From Candidatus Nanopelagicales bacterium (GTDB lineage Bacteria > Actinomycetota > Actinomycetes > S36-B12 > CAIYMF01), in contig JALOLK010000021.1 in NCBI GenBank assembly GCA_025456015.1, positions 1 to 41,038 on the forward strand: a stretch of DNA of 41,038 nt, in the 5' to 3' direction. The notes below the pieces were generated by a model. That model saw only the letters and a list, made by a program, of their open reading frames with translations. It did not search any database and was not told the origin of the DNA. This document shows positions 16,451-24,431 of this stretch, in pieces; the stretch's first letter is position 1; every line of letters begins with the position of its first letter. A program made the position numbers and the translations under genes.

Positions 16451-17332
16451 TCAGCCGAGGACGTCGAGCAGGGCCTCGGCCGCCGCGGGGTCCAGCCGCC
16501 CGGCGGCCAGCGCGCGATCGGCGGTGAGCCTGGCCATCGCGACGTAGGCGCTGCGGGCCTCCGGGGCGGCCCGCGACAGCGCCTCGAGGTGGGCCGCGAC
16601 CGTCCCGGCATCACCGCGGGCGACCGGCCCGGTGAGCGCCTCGTCCCCCATCCGCAGCACGTTGTCCAGCGCGGTGGTGAGCAGCGGGCGCACGAGGTGC
16701 GCGGGCTGCTCCACGCCCGCGTCGCCGAGCAGCTCCAGGGTCTGGGCGACCAGCGTGACGAGGTGGTTGGCCCCGTTGGCCAGGGCCGCGTGGTAGAGCG
16801 GCCGGGCGGACTCGGGCACCCAGACCGGGTCCCCACCCATCTCGACCACGAGGGCCTCGGCGACCGCGCGGAGCACGGGCGGCGAGGTCACCCCGAACGG
16901 GCAGCCGACGAGGCGCTCCCGATCGCCCTTGCTGCCGGTGAACGTCATCACCGGGTGCAGCGCCAGCGGCAGGGCGCCCAGCTGGGTGGCCGGCTCCAGC
17001 ACGCCCACCCCGAAGCGGCCCGAGGCATGGACGAGGAACTGCCCCGGCGTGACCGCGCCGGTGTCGGCCAGCCCGGCCACCAGGTCGCCGAGCACGTCGT
17101 CGGGGACCGTGAGCAGCACCAGGTCGGCGGCCGCCGTGACCTCGGCGACCGAGCGCAACGGCGTGCCCGGGAGCTGCTCGGCGACCCGGCGGCGCGAGCG
17201 GGCCGAGACCGCGTGCGCGGCGACGACCGGGTGCCCGGCGCGGGCCAGGGCGGCGGCCAGGGGGGCGCCGGCGCGTCCGACGCCGATCACCCCGACCGAG
17301 AGCCGGGGTGCGACGATCGGGTCGGCAGCCAC
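16451..17332 (-). CDS. Rossmann-like/DUF2520 domain protein (dehydrogenase-like)
   Basis: A 293-residue protein with an N-terminal NAD(P)-binding Rossmann fold (SVGVIGVGRAGAPLAAALARAGH) and LVLLTVPDDVLGDLVAGL. The C-terminal DUF2520 domain has HASGRFGVGVLEPATQLGALPLALHPVMTFTG and YHAALANGANHLVTLVAQ. The architecture is that of 6-phosphogluconate/ketopantoate-reductase-like enzymes. It directly precedes panC, as the counterpart of M. tuberculosis Rv3603c does, so a ketopantoate reductase role in pantothenate synthesis is an attractive but unproven inference. GTG 17332 is chosen because CAGGCT lies 6 nt upstream and the Rossmann strand begins shortly after; the frame is open further upstream without homology. 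Confidence 0.88.
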   Translation of the reverse strand: MAADPIVAPRLSVGVIGVGRAGAPLAAALARAGHPVVAAHAVSARSRRRVAEQLPGTPLRSVAEVTAAADLVLLTVPDDVLGDLVAGLADTGAVTPGQFLVHASGRFGVGVLEPATQLGALPLALHPVMTFTGSKGDRERLVGCPFGVTSPPVLRAVAEALVVEMGGDPVWVPESARPLYHAALANGANHLVTLVAQTLELLGDAGVEQPAHLVRPLLTTALDNVLRMGDEALTGPVARGDAGTVAAHLEALSRAAPEARSAYVAMARLTADRALAAGRLDPAAAEALLDVLG

Positions 17333-17338
17333 GGGTGG

Positions 17339-17344
17339 AGCCTG
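17339..17344 (-). promoter_or_regulatory. -10 element candidate for the DUF2520 gene, leaderless type
   Basis: CAGGCT on the minus strand, 6 nt before GTG 17332, with no ribosome binding site between. Confidence 0.3.
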
Positions 17345-17382
17345 CCATCCGGGGCACGCCCGGCGCCCACTGGGCCAGCCAC

Positions 17383-17405
17383 CCCCGGCGGCCGGGACGC
17401 CGGGG
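17383..17405. terminator. Hairpin downstream of otsB
   Basis: CCCCGGC (17383-17389) and GCCGGGG (17399-17405) form a perfect 7-bp GC stem 16 bp after the otsB stop. There is no T tract. It is a plausible terminator for otsA-otsB. Confidence 0.35.
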
Positions 17406-17420
17406 CCGTGCCCGCGAGCC

Positions 17421-18182
17421 TCAGGCGCCGCGCACCCGGGCGACCTCGGCCAGGAGCGCCACCATCTCGGCCGGGTCGGCGATCCGGTGGCGCGCGATCG
17501 TCGGGCCCGGACCCACCTTGATGGTGATGTCCCGCTCGCCGAGCACCGCCATGGCCGCCTCGTCGGTGACGTCGTCACCGGCGAACAGCACGCGACGCCC
17601 CGGGTGGCCGGCGAGCAGGGCGCGCAGGGCCGCGCCCTTGTCCAGCGGCCGGACCGAGAGCTCGATGATCGCCTTGCCCTCGACGACGTGCGCCGTCGGT
17701 GGTCGCCCGGCCAGCTCTCGGACCGCCGCGACCACCCGCTCGGCGTCGTCCGGGCCACAGGCCCGGACGTGCACGGCGAAGCCGGCCGGCTTGTCCTCGC
17801 GCCAGGCCCCGGGCGCGGTCGCGGTGACCCGGTCAGCGGCCTGGCGCAGCCGCGCCAGGGCGGCGGACTCATCCGGCGACAGGGCCACCACGGTCCCCTG
17901 CTCCTGGCCGTGCGAGCCGACCAGCAGGGCCAGGTCCGCGGCGCCGCTGACCTGCGCGAGGTCGTGCAGGGCCCGCCCGGAGATGATCACCACGTCCGTG
18001 CGCGGCGCTGCGGCCAGGCGCTGCAGGGCGGCCAGGACCCCGGGTGCCGGCTGGGCATCGGCGGGCTGGGGGACCAGGTGGGCCAGCGTGCCGTCGAAGT
18101 CCAGCGCCACGAGGAGCGCCTGGTCCGGATCCAGCCCGTCGATCGCCAGGGCCAGGTCAGGCGGGATCGGTGCCACCGGCAT
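17421..18182 (-). CDS. otsB: Trehalose-6-phosphate phosphatase
   Basis: A HAD-superfamily phosphatase of about 250 residues that removes phosphate from trehalose-6-phosphate. Motifs: VALDFDGTLAHLV (nucleophile Asp), VVIISGRALHDL, LVGSHGQE, the lysine in ELSVRPLDKGAAL, and VLFAGDDVTDEAAM (metal-binding Asp pair). Start choice: GGGGAGG directly abuts the ATG at 18182 but lies 6 nt before a GTG at 18176, so GTG 18176 may be the true start. Either overlaps the otsA 3' end by 20-26 bp, so the two are coupled. Confidence 0.93.
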   Translation of the reverse strand: MPVAPIPPDLALAIDGLDPDQALLVALDFDGTLAHLVPQPADAQPAPGVLAALQRLAAAPRTDVVIISGRALHDLAQVSGAADLALLVGSHGQEQGTVVALSPDESAALARLRQAADRVTATAPGAWREDKPAGFAVHVRACGPDDAERVVAAVRELAGRPPTAHVVEGKAIIELSVRPLDKGAALRALLAGHPGRRVLFAGDDVTDEAAMAVLGERDITIKVGPGPTIARHRIADPAEMVALLAEVARVRGA

Positions 18183-19638
18183 CCTCCCCGGGGACCGCCG
18201 CCGCGCCACGCACCGCCGCGAGGAAGTCCTCGGCCCACCAGTGCACGTCGTGCCGGGCGACCCCGGCACGCAGGGCCGCCATCCTCGCCTCGGCCGAGGC
18301 CCGCGGCTCATGGATCGCGGCCAGGATCGTGCGCTTCATCCCCTCGATGTCGTGCGGGTTGACCAGCCAGGCCCGGTCCATCTGCTCGGCCGCACCGGTG
18401 AACTCGCTGAGCACGAGGGCGCCGGCCCCGTCGACCCGCGAGGCGACGAACTCCTTGGCGACCAGGTTCATCCCGTCGCGCAGGGGGGTCACGAGCATGA
18501 CGTCGGCGGCCTGGTACAGCGCGACCAGCTCCTCGGGCGGCATCGGCTGGTGCATGTAGTGGATCGGGTTGGTCCCCAGGGGGCCGAGGGTGCCGTTCGC
18601 CCGGCTCACCAGCAGCTCGACCTCGGCGCGGATCTGCTGGTACTCCTCGACCTTGGCCCTCGTCGGGGGCGCGACCTGGATGAAGGCGGTCCCCGCCGGG
18701 TCCAGCTCCCCGTCCAGCAGCAGCTCGGTGATCGCCTGGATCCGCACGTCGATGCCCTTGGTGTAGTCCAGCCGATCCACCCCGAGCAGCAGCACGTCGG
18801 GCTCACCGACGTCGGCACGGACCTGCTTGGCCCGCCGCTGGACGTCGGCGTCCTCGGCCAGGGCCCGGAAGTCGGCGGCGCGGATGCCGATGGGGAACGC
18901 CCGCACGACGACCGGGCGGGGGGGCCGGCCGACCGCCAGGCCCTCCGCGGTGAGCGCGACGTCGGCGAACCGCTCGGCGGCGCGACGGAAGTTCAGCGCG
19001 GCGTCGCGGGTCTGGAACCCCACGACATCGGCACCGAGCAGGCCCTCGACGATCTGGACGCGCCAGGGGATCTGGCTGAACAGCTCCAGCGGGGGGAACG
19101 GGATGTGCAGGAAGAACCCGATCCGCAGGTCCGGGCGCAGCTGGCGCAGCATGGCCGGGACCAGCTGCAGCTGGTAGTCGTGCACCCAGACGACGGCGCC
19201 GGGTGCGGCGACCCCGGCGGCGGCGCGGGCGAAGCGCGCGTTGACCTCCCGGTGCACCTGGAACTGGCTGCGGTGATACGTGGAGGCGACGATCCCGCTG
19301 TGGTAGTTGGGCCACAGCGCACGGTTGGCGAAGCCGTCGTAGTGCGCCGTGACCTCCGCCGCCGTGAGCGGGACCTCGACCAGCGCGACGGTGCCGACCC
19401 GTTCCGGCGGGCCCCCGGCGGCGGCGTCCGGGTCGTCCGCGGGGTGTCCGCCCCAGCCGACCCAGGTGGCCTCGCGATCGCGCAGGACCGCGTCCATGGC
19501 CGAGACCAGCCCGCCCGGCGCACGGCGCCATCCCTCGACCTCGTCGTGCTCGACCGGCAGCCGGTTGGCCACCACGACCAGCTCCGCCGCGCCTGCGCCG
19601 TTCCGGCCGACATTCGGATCCTGCACCACCAGTCCCAC
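18157..19638 (-). CDS. otsA: Trehalose-6-phosphate synthase
   Basis: A 493-residue GT20 glycosyltransferase that makes trehalose-6-phosphate from a nucleotide-glucose donor and glucose-6-phosphate. Family blocks: VVVANRLPVEHDE, ALWPNYHSG, VWVHDYQLQLVPAML, GFFLHIPFPPLELF, LLGVDRLDYTKGID and VTPLRDGMNLVAKEFVASR with LVLSEFTGAA. Trehalose serves as an osmoprotectant and reserve sugar. Start GTG 19638 has GAGGGG six bases upstream, and TAGCCT further up provides a promoter. otsA and otsB overlap. Confidence 0.95.
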   Translation of the reverse strand: MGLVVQDPNVGRNGAGAAELVVVANRLPVEHDEVEGWRRAPGGLVSAMDAVLRDREATWVGWGGHPADDPDAAAGGPPERVGTVALVEVPLTAAEVTAHYDGFANRALWPNYHSGIVASTYHRSQFQVHREVNARFARAAAGVAAPGAVVWVHDYQLQLVPAMLRQLRPDLRIGFFLHIPFPPLELFSQIPWRVQIVEGLLGADVVGFQTRDAALNFRRAAERFADVALTAEGLAVGRPPRPVVVRAFPIGIRAADFRALAEDADVQRRAKQVRADVGEPDVLLLGVDRLDYTKGIDVRIQAITELLLDGELDPAGTAFIQVAPPTRAKVEEYQQIRAEVELLVSRANGTLGPLGTNPIHYMHQPMPPEELVALYQAADVMLVTPLRDGMNLVAKEFVASRVDGAGALVLSEFTGAAEQMDRAWLVNPHDIEGMKRTILAAIHEPRASAEARMAALRAGVARHDVHWWAEDFLAAVRGAAAVPGEDAGGTDPA

Positions 19639-19689
19639 CTCGACCCCCTCGACGACGCCCCCACGACCGCAGGTGCAGCCACCCCTTCG

Positions 19690-19695
19690 AGGCTA
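19690..19695 (-). promoter_or_regulatory. -10 element candidate for otsA-otsB
   Basis: TAGCCT on the minus strand gives a start near 19683 and a leader of about 45 nt. Confidence 0.4.
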
Positions 19696-19762
19696 GCCCT
19701 GCGGCCCGGGTGGCGGCCATGGCAGGCCGGGATCACGACGCAGCTGCGACCGAGCCCTGGGC

Positions 19763-21259
19763 TCAGGTGGGGTCCGGGTCGGGGGCGGTGGCGGGGAGGA
19801 CCGGCGGATCGGCCACACCGGACGTCGATCCGTCCGGCGCGGGCGGGATCGCCGGCGTCGCCATCCAGCGGCCGCCGCTGCCGTCGGCCCGGGCGGCGGC
19901 CGCGCGCACGAGCTGGGCCTCGGCGATGGCGCGGGCCTGCCCGGCTGCGCGGTGCAGCGCCACCACCGCGACCGGGCCCGGGGTGCTGTCCACGGCCACG
20001 CTGGCCAGGCCCAGGGCGCGCTGCCACGGGCCCTGGGTCACCCGGACCGACTGGGTGCGCGCGTGCGGCAGCACGGCCGTGCGCCGGGTCAGGAAGCCGC
20101 GCCGGGTGGCCAGGACCATCGCGTCGTGGCCCACGCCGAGGTTGGCGAACTGCAGCCAGGCACGGCGACGGGCCGCAGCCGGCGCCGGCTCGAGCATCAG
20201 GTCGGAGAGCCGCACCCCGGGCAGCACCCGGCCGACGATGGCCAGGGCGACCTCCAGCGGCGCCACGGGGAGCAGCACCTGCTCCACCTGGGCCTCCTCG
20301 CCGCCGGAGCGCAGGCCCGCCACGTTGAGGTTCACCCGGACCCAGCCGCGCCGGCGCCACAGCAGCGGCTCCTCGATCTCGATGGCCTGCACGCGGCCCG
20401 GCGGCACGGTCTGGCTCTCGACGCTGGCCAGGCCGTGGCGCAGCCGCAGGCCGTCGGGCGACTCGGCGACCGTGAACCCGAAGAAGCGCATGAACTGGGT
20501 GAAGACCCCCACGATCGGCAGGCCGCCGGTGAGCAGCAGCAGGCCCAGGCCACCGGGGCCCTCCGTGGCGACCGCCGCCACGACGATGAGCACGGACACC
20601 GCCAGCAGCACGGCCGTCGAGGAGCGCAGCAGCAGCGACATCACGAGGTCGTTCGTCGGCACCGCGGCCAGCACGACCTCCGGCGCCTCGCCGACGTCGG
20701 GGCGCATCCCCGCGGCCCGGGCGATGATCTCGGCACGCAGGGCCACCGCCTCGGCCTCGGCGAGGTAGGACAGCACGACGCGGGAGTCCCCGCCGCCGGC
20801 CACCTCCACGCGCACCTGGGCCAGGCCGACCACCCGGCCCAGCAGCGGGCGCACGACGTCCACGCTCTGCAGCCGTGACAGGGTCACCCGGCGCTGGTTG
20901 CGCTGCAGCACCCCGGAGTCCAGCCGGAAGTCGCCGGACTCGTCGAAGAAGTACCGGGTGCGGCTCCAGCCGAGCCAGTGCAGGCCCACCGCGAGCCCGA
21001 GCAGGACCAGGGCGACGAGCCCCACGAGCAGCACGCCGGCCAGGCCCCCGGCGGCGCTGGCAGCCTCCCGCACCATCCCCGTGCCGAACACGAGCATGGC
21101 GGCGACCAGCACGCCGACGGTGCGCACCGCCTCGACCGCCGGGGTGAGGGGATGCGTGCGTCGGGGCGCCGTGGCCATGGTCCCCGCGACCGGCCAGCCC
21201 GCGCCGGCCGGATCGGGGGTGCGCCCGGGCGGCGGGTCGGGCGCCGTCGGCTCGGTCAC
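19763..21259 (-). CDS. Membrane protein with three bacterial PH (bPH_2, YdbT-like) domains
   Basis: A 498-residue membrane protein. After a Pro-rich cytoplasmic start come two hydrophobic segments (about 43-60 and 73-95) and a bPH_2 domain (about 98-170: YFFDESGDFRLDSGVLQRNQRRVTLSRLQSVDV). A second hydrophobic pair (about 205-255) precedes a second PH-like domain (LRHGLASVESQTVPPGRVQAIEI), and a third lies near the C-terminus (RRGFLTRRTAVLPHARTQSVRVTQGP). The role of the family is unknown. GTG 21259 overlaps the stop of the smaller PH gene (GTGA, 21256-21259), the same YdbS-YdbT pairing seen in Bacillus. Confidence 0.85.
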   Translation of the reverse strand: MTEPTAPDPPPGRTPDPAGAGWPVAGTMATAPRRTHPLTPAVEAVRTVGVLVAAMLVFGTGMVREAASAAGGLAGVLLVGLVALVLLGLAVGLHWLGWSRTRYFFDESGDFRLDSGVLQRNQRRVTLSRLQSVDVVRPLLGRVVGLAQVRVEVAGGGDSRVVLSYLAEAEAVALRAEIIARAAGMRPDVGEAPEVVLAAVPTNDLVMSLLLRSSTAVLLAVSVLIVVAAVATEGPGGLGLLLLTGGLPIVGVFTQFMRFFGFTVAESPDGLRLRHGLASVESQTVPPGRVQAIEIEEPLLWRRRGWVRVNLNVAGLRSGGEEAQVEQVLLPVAPLEVALAIVGRVLPGVRLSDLMLEPAPAAARRRAWLQFANLGVGHDAMVLATRRGFLTRRTAVLPHARTQSVRVTQGPWQRALGLASVAVDSTPGPVAVVALHRAAGQARAIAEAQLVRAAAARADGSGGRWMATPAIPPAPDGSTSGVADPPVLPATAPDPDPT

Positions 21260-21768
21260 AGCCCAGCGCTCCGCTGCTCCCCCCGGGCCGCGAGCCGGTC
21301 GCGCAGGCCCGAGGCCTCCTCCGGGGGCAGGCCGGGGATGGTGGCGTTCGTGCTGGCCGCCGCCGTGTGCAGCTGGACGGTGGCCAGCCCCAACGAGCGG
21401 TCGATCGGACCGGCGGTGATGTCGACCAGCTGCATGCGGCCGTACGGGACCACGACGAGGCGGCGGAACATGATGCCGCTGGTGACCAGCAGGTCGTCGT
21501 CACGCTCGGCGTACCCGAAGGAGCGGACCCGGCGCCCGATCAGCCACCACAGCCAGCTCCCGGACACGAGGCCGACGACGAGGGGCAGGGCCACGAGCAG
21601 CGGATCGGCGCCGCCGAGCACGAGCACGACCGTGATCACGGCCACGAGGGGCACGAGGACCAGCAGCATCGTGAGCCGCCGGGCGGTCGCCAGGCGGGCG
21701 GAGACCGGGCGCCAGGGCTCGCCCGGCGGGGCGAAGGCGTCCTCGACGGTCAGGCGGGGCTCGGTCAT
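21256..21768 (-). CDS. Small bacterial PH domain membrane protein (YdbS-like)
   Basis: A 170-residue protein with two hydrophobic segments (about 32-75: LTMLLVLVPLVAVITVVLVLGG and PLLVALPLVVGLVSGSWLWWLIG) followed by one bPH_2 domain (FGYAERDDDLLVTSGIMFRRLVVVPYGRMQLVDITAGPIDRSLGLATVQLHT). It pairs with the larger three-domain protein downstream and is translationally coupled to it. ATG 21768 has TACAGT 6 nt upstream and no ribosome binding site, so it is probably read from a leaderless mRNA. Cellular role unknown. Confidence 0.85.
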   Translation of the reverse strand: MTEPRLTVEDAFAPPGEPWRPVSARLATARRLTMLLVLVPLVAVITVVLVLGGADPLLVALPLVVGLVSGSWLWWLIGRRVRSFGYAERDDDLLVTSGIMFRRLVVVPYGRMQLVDITAGPIDRSLGLATVQLHTAAASTNATIPGLPPEEASGLRDRLAARGEQRSAGL

Positions 21769-21774
21769 GGCGGC

Positions 21775-21780
21775 ACTGTA
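21775..21780 (-). promoter_or_regulatory. -10 element, leaderless type, for the PH-domain pair
   Basis: TACAGT on the minus strand, 6 nt before ATG 21768; one of the clearest examples in the window. Confidence 0.5.
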
Positions 21781-21813
21781 GGACGCCGGTGCCGAACGCG
21801 GGCGGGCGCCGCC

Positions 21814-21819
21814 TAGCCT
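21814..21819 (+). promoter_or_regulatory. -10 element, leaderless type, for the NuoD-like gene
   Basis: TAGCCT, 8 nt before GTG 21828. It is divergent from the PH-domain promoter 34 bp away, so the two upstream regions overlap. Confidence 0.45.
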
Positions 21820-21827
21820 TGGCCGGC

Positions 21828-22964
21828 GTGGACGCCCTCCCCGCCGGCATGCGCCTGCACCGGATCGTGCCGGTGGGCTCGGCCCCGGACACCGTGGTGC
21901 TCGGCCCGGACCACCCCACCCTGGACGGCCTGCCCAGCCTCGTGGTGGACAGCCGCGACGGCGTCGTGCAGGCCGGGGCGTGGGTGCCCGGGACGGTGCA
22001 CCGGGGCGCCGAGAAGCTGTTCGAGTCCCGCGACTACCGGCAGATCCTCATGCTCGTGGACCGGCACGACTGGCTGTCGGCGTTCTGCTCCGAGCTCGGG
22101 GTGGCCGTCGGCGTCGAGCGGGCCCTGGGCCTGGCTCCCCCGCCACGGGCCCAGCACGTGCGCGTGGTGCTGGCCGAGCTGACCCGGATCGCGCACCACC
22201 TGGCCTTCCTCGCCCCGCTGCCCGGCGCCCTGCCAGCGGCCTGGCGGGAGCGGGCGTGGGCCTGGCGCGGCGCGGTGCTCGACCGCATCGAGGCCGCGAC
22301 CGGCCATCGTGTCCACCCGATGTTCTGCCAGGTGGGCGGCGTGCGCGCCGACCTGCCGACCGCGTGGGTCAGCGCGGCGCGCGCCGCCCTGCCGGAGTGG
22401 CACGACGCGCTGGCCGCCCTGGACACCCCGGAGCTGCACGACGTGCTGGGCGCGGACTACGCGGGGATCGCGGTGCTGGGCGCCGACGACGCCCTGGCCC
22501 TGGGCGCCTCGGGCCCGGTCGCACGGGCCAGCGGCGTGGACCTGGACCTGCGCCGCGACGATCCCGCCCTCCCCCTGCCCCCGTTCGCCGTGCCCCTGCG
22601 CCGGGACGGCGACGCGCGGGCCCGCATCGAGCTGCTCGTCGCCGAGCTGCCGGTGAGCCTGGGCCTGGTCGCGTGGGCGCTCGAGCAGCTCGCGGCATCG
22701 GCCGGCGAGCCGGTGTCCGTGCGCCTGCCGAAGGTGGTCCGCGTCCCCGAGGGCACCAGCTACACCTGGACGGAGAACCCCGGGGGCATCAACGGCTACC
22801 TGCTGGCCTCGCGCCACGACCGCACCCCGTGGCGGCTCAAGCTGCGCAGCGCGGGGTTCGGCAATGCCCAGGCGCTCGGGGCGGCCCTGCCCGGCACGCC
22901 GGTGGCCGCGCTGCCGGCCGCCGTGGCCAGCTTCCTGCTCGTCTGCGGCGACGTCGACCGCTGA
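21828..22964 (+). CDS. Orphan NuoD-like (complex I 49-kDa subunit-like) protein
   Basis: A 378-residue protein of the NuoD/NiFe-hydrogenase large-subunit family, standing alone with no other nuo genes nearby. Family traits: GTVHRGAEKLFESRDYRQILMLVDRHDWLSAF (compare HRGxEK in NuoD), LAELTRIAHHLAFLAP, the DRIEAATGHRVHPMFCQVGGVRADLP block, and the C-terminal LLVCGDVDR (NuoD ends GDVDR). The CxxC pairs that hold NiFe in hydrogenases are not present. Streptomyces, as I recall, carries a similar orphan (nuoD2) in the same chromosomal neighbourhood. It cannot form complex I alone; a soluble role is likely but unknown. GTG 21828 is supported by TAGCCT 8 nt upstream; GTG 21789 is an alternative. Confidence 0.85.
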   Translation: MDALPAGMRLHRIVPVGSAPDTVVLGPDHPTLDGLPSLVVDSRDGVVQAGAWVPGTVHRGAEKLFESRDYRQILMLVDRHDWLSAFCSELGVAVGVERALGLAPPPRAQHVRVVLAELTRIAHHLAFLAPLPGALPAAWRERAWAWRGAVLDRIEAATGHRVHPMFCQVGGVRADLPTAWVSAARAALPEWHDALAALDTPELHDVLGADYAGIAVLGADDALALGASGPVARASGVDLDLRRDDPALPLPPFAVPLRRDGDARARIELLVAELPVSLGLVAWALEQLAASAGEPVSVRLPKVVRVPEGTSYTWTENPGGINGYLLASRHDRTPWRLKLRSAGFGNAQALGAALPGTPVAALPAAVASFLLVCGDVDR

Positions 22965-22994
22965 CGCGGATCCGCGCCGGGCCCCTCGGGGGGC
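22965..22994. terminator. Palindrome and hairpin between convergent genes
   Basis: A perfect 12-bp palindrome CGCGGATCCGCG (22965-22976) directly follows the NuoD-like stop, and GCCCC-TCGG-GGGGC (22981-22994) follows it before the convergent small gene. Together they could end transcription from both sides. No T tract. Confidence 0.35.
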
Positions 22995-23324
22995 TCAGTG
23001 CTCGGGGTGCTCCCGCAGGTAGGTGGCGAAGACCGCCCGGAACAGCGGCTCGAGCTCGCCGGGCTCGTCGCGGAAGGCCTGCCGGGCTGCCTCGAGGGTC
23101 TCGATGAGCGAGCCGCTCATCTCCCCCAGCGAGCCGCCCTCGTCAGCCGTGGCACCCAGGGCGGGGGTGTGCGCCATGAGCTGGATGAAGAAGCCGAGGT
23201 CGCGCCGATCGCGGGCACGCTCGAAGGCGGTGTCACGCAGCTGCTCGTACGGCCAGTCCTCGTAGGGGGTCTCGGGGGCGCCCGTGCCGGGCGGGACCTG
23301 GGGGCTGCCAGCCTGCTCGCTCAT
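22995..23324 (-). CDS. Conserved small actinobacterial protein, function unknown
   Basis: A 109-residue soluble protein. After a Pro-rich start, the conserved core reads YEDWPYEQLRDTAFERARDRRDLGFFIQLMAHTPA, then SLGEMSGSLIETLEAARQAF and LEPLFRAVFATYLREH. I recognise the pattern (RARDRxDLxFFxxL and SLxETVExA) from small conserved actinobacterial proteins near DUF3180 and folK, but no function is known to me. ATG 23324 has TACTGT exactly 6 nt upstream and no ribosome binding site. Confidence 0.75.
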   Translation of the reverse strand: MSEQAGSPQVPPGTGAPETPYEDWPYEQLRDTAFERARDRRDLGFFIQLMAHTPALGATADEGGSLGEMSGSLIETLEAARQAFRDEPGELEPLFRAVFATYLREHPEH

Positions 23325-23330
23325 GGGCCA

Positions 23331-23336
23331 ACAGTA
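23331..23336 (-). promoter_or_regulatory. -10 element, leaderless type, for the 109-residue protein
   Basis: TACTGT on the minus strand, 6 nt before ATG 23324, in the 61-bp gap after the DUF3180 gene. Confidence 0.5.
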
Positions 23337-23385
23337 GTCGCGGGCAGCCGGCGTCCACGGGCTGTGCCAGCACCGGCGGGCTGGG

Positions 23386-23916
23386 TCAGTCCGTGGTGCG
23401 GGACAGGCCGGGAGCGGCGCCCGCGGAGCCGGTGCGCGGCTCGCCGCGGCCCACCTGGGGGTCCTCGGGATCCTCGGGCAGCCGGCAGATCCGCTCGAGC
23501 CACAGCGACAGGACGGCCAGCACCAGGCCGCCCAGCGCAGCGAGGCCAGCGGCCAGCAGGCGCTCCCGCCCGGCGGCCACCCCCGTCTCGCCGAGCATGC
23601 GCAGCGCGGTGCCGCCGTAGAGGCCCAGCACGACCGCGCCGGTGCGTGAGCCGGCCAGGGCCAGCGCCGCGGTCCTGGCGGCCACCAGCGGGGCCATCCG
23701 TGGTCGGCCCTGCGCCGCCGCGGAGGGGTGCAGGCGGCGCCGGGCCACCAGCGCCCACGCCGCCACGAAGCCCGCGACCACCCAGATGATGAGCACGGCC
23801 AGCCACGGCACGGTCGGCAGGCGGCCCTGCCCGTCGATCCAGTCGGCCACCACCCAGCCGACGGCGGCCGCGACGAGGGCCACGAGCGCCAGCATGCGGA
23901 TCGAGGTCGGCCTCAT
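23386..23916 (-). CDS. DUF3180 family membrane protein
   Basis: A 176-residue actinobacterial membrane protein that regularly follows folK. It has four hydrophobic segments: LALVALVAAAVGWVVADW, VPWLAVLIIWVVAGFVAAWALVA, the conserved central RPRMAPLVAARTAALALAGSRTGAVVLGLYGG, and RLLAAGLAALGGLVLAVLSLWLE. The cytoplasmic tail is short and includes PEDPEDPQ. ATG 23916 overlaps the folK stop (ATGA), so it is the last gene of the ftsH-fol operon. The function is unknown; the strict linkage to folate genes may be ancestral operon order only. Confidence 0.88.
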   Translation of the reverse strand: MRPTSIRMLALVALVAAAVGWVVADWIDGQGRLPTVPWLAVLIIWVVAGFVAAWALVARRRLHPSAAAQGRPRMAPLVAARTAALALAGSRTGAVVLGLYGGTALRMLGETGVAAGRERLLAAGLAALGGLVLAVLSLWLERICRLPEDPEDPQVGRGEPRTGSAGAAPGLSRTTD

Positions 23917-24431
23917 CGCCACCACGGCCCGTCGGCCACGAGCTCCACGGCCTGGGTGTCGTCCCGGGCCAGGTCCGCCGCCCACTGCGCCACGGTCCGC
24001 GCCGGCAGGCCGGCGGGGTGCAGCAACCAGTCCGGCGCCACCTGCGCCCAGGGCTCGAGCACGAAGCGCCGCTCGTGGGCGCGTGGGTGGGGCACCGTGA
24101 GCTCGGGGCCCTCGCAGCGCCGGCCCTGGACGTCGAGCACGTCGACGTCGAGCGTGCGCGGGCCCCAGCGGACGTCCCGCGTCCGCTCGGCCGCTGCCTC
24201 GAGCCGCTGGGCGACGGCCAGCAGCGCGTCGGCGTCCATCCCGGCCTCGACGAGGACCACGGCGTTGCAGTAGTCGGGCTGCTCCGGGCCGCCGACCGCA
24301 GCGGTGCGCCAGAGCCCCGACACGGCGAGCACCTGCACGCCCGGGGTCGCCGCCAGCCCCACCACGGCGTCGCGCAGCGCGGCGCGGGCATCACCGAGGT
24401 TGGCTCCGAGCCCGAGGGCGGCCGGGGTCAT
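23913..24431 (-). CDS. folK: 2-amino-4-hydroxy-6-hydroxymethyldihydropteridine pyrophosphokinase
   Basis: A 172-residue HPPK that transfers pyrophosphate from ATP to 6-hydroxymethyl-dihydropterin, giving the substrate of FolP. Motifs: LGLGANLGDARAALRDAV, the pterin-binding QPDYCNAVV, the ATP-binding RWGPRTLDVDVL (usually DLDLL), and VPHPRAHERRFVLEPWAQVAP. The start overlaps the folB stop (ATGA, 24428-24431). Confidence 0.95.
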   Translation of the reverse strand: MTPAALGLGANLGDARAALRDAVVGLAATPGVQVLAVSGLWRTAAVGGPEQPDYCNAVVLVEAGMDADALLAVAQRLEAAAERTRDVRWGPRTLDVDVLDVQGRRCEGPELTVPHPRAHERRFVLEPWAQVAPDWLLHPAGLPARTVAQWAADLARDDTQAVELVADGPWWR

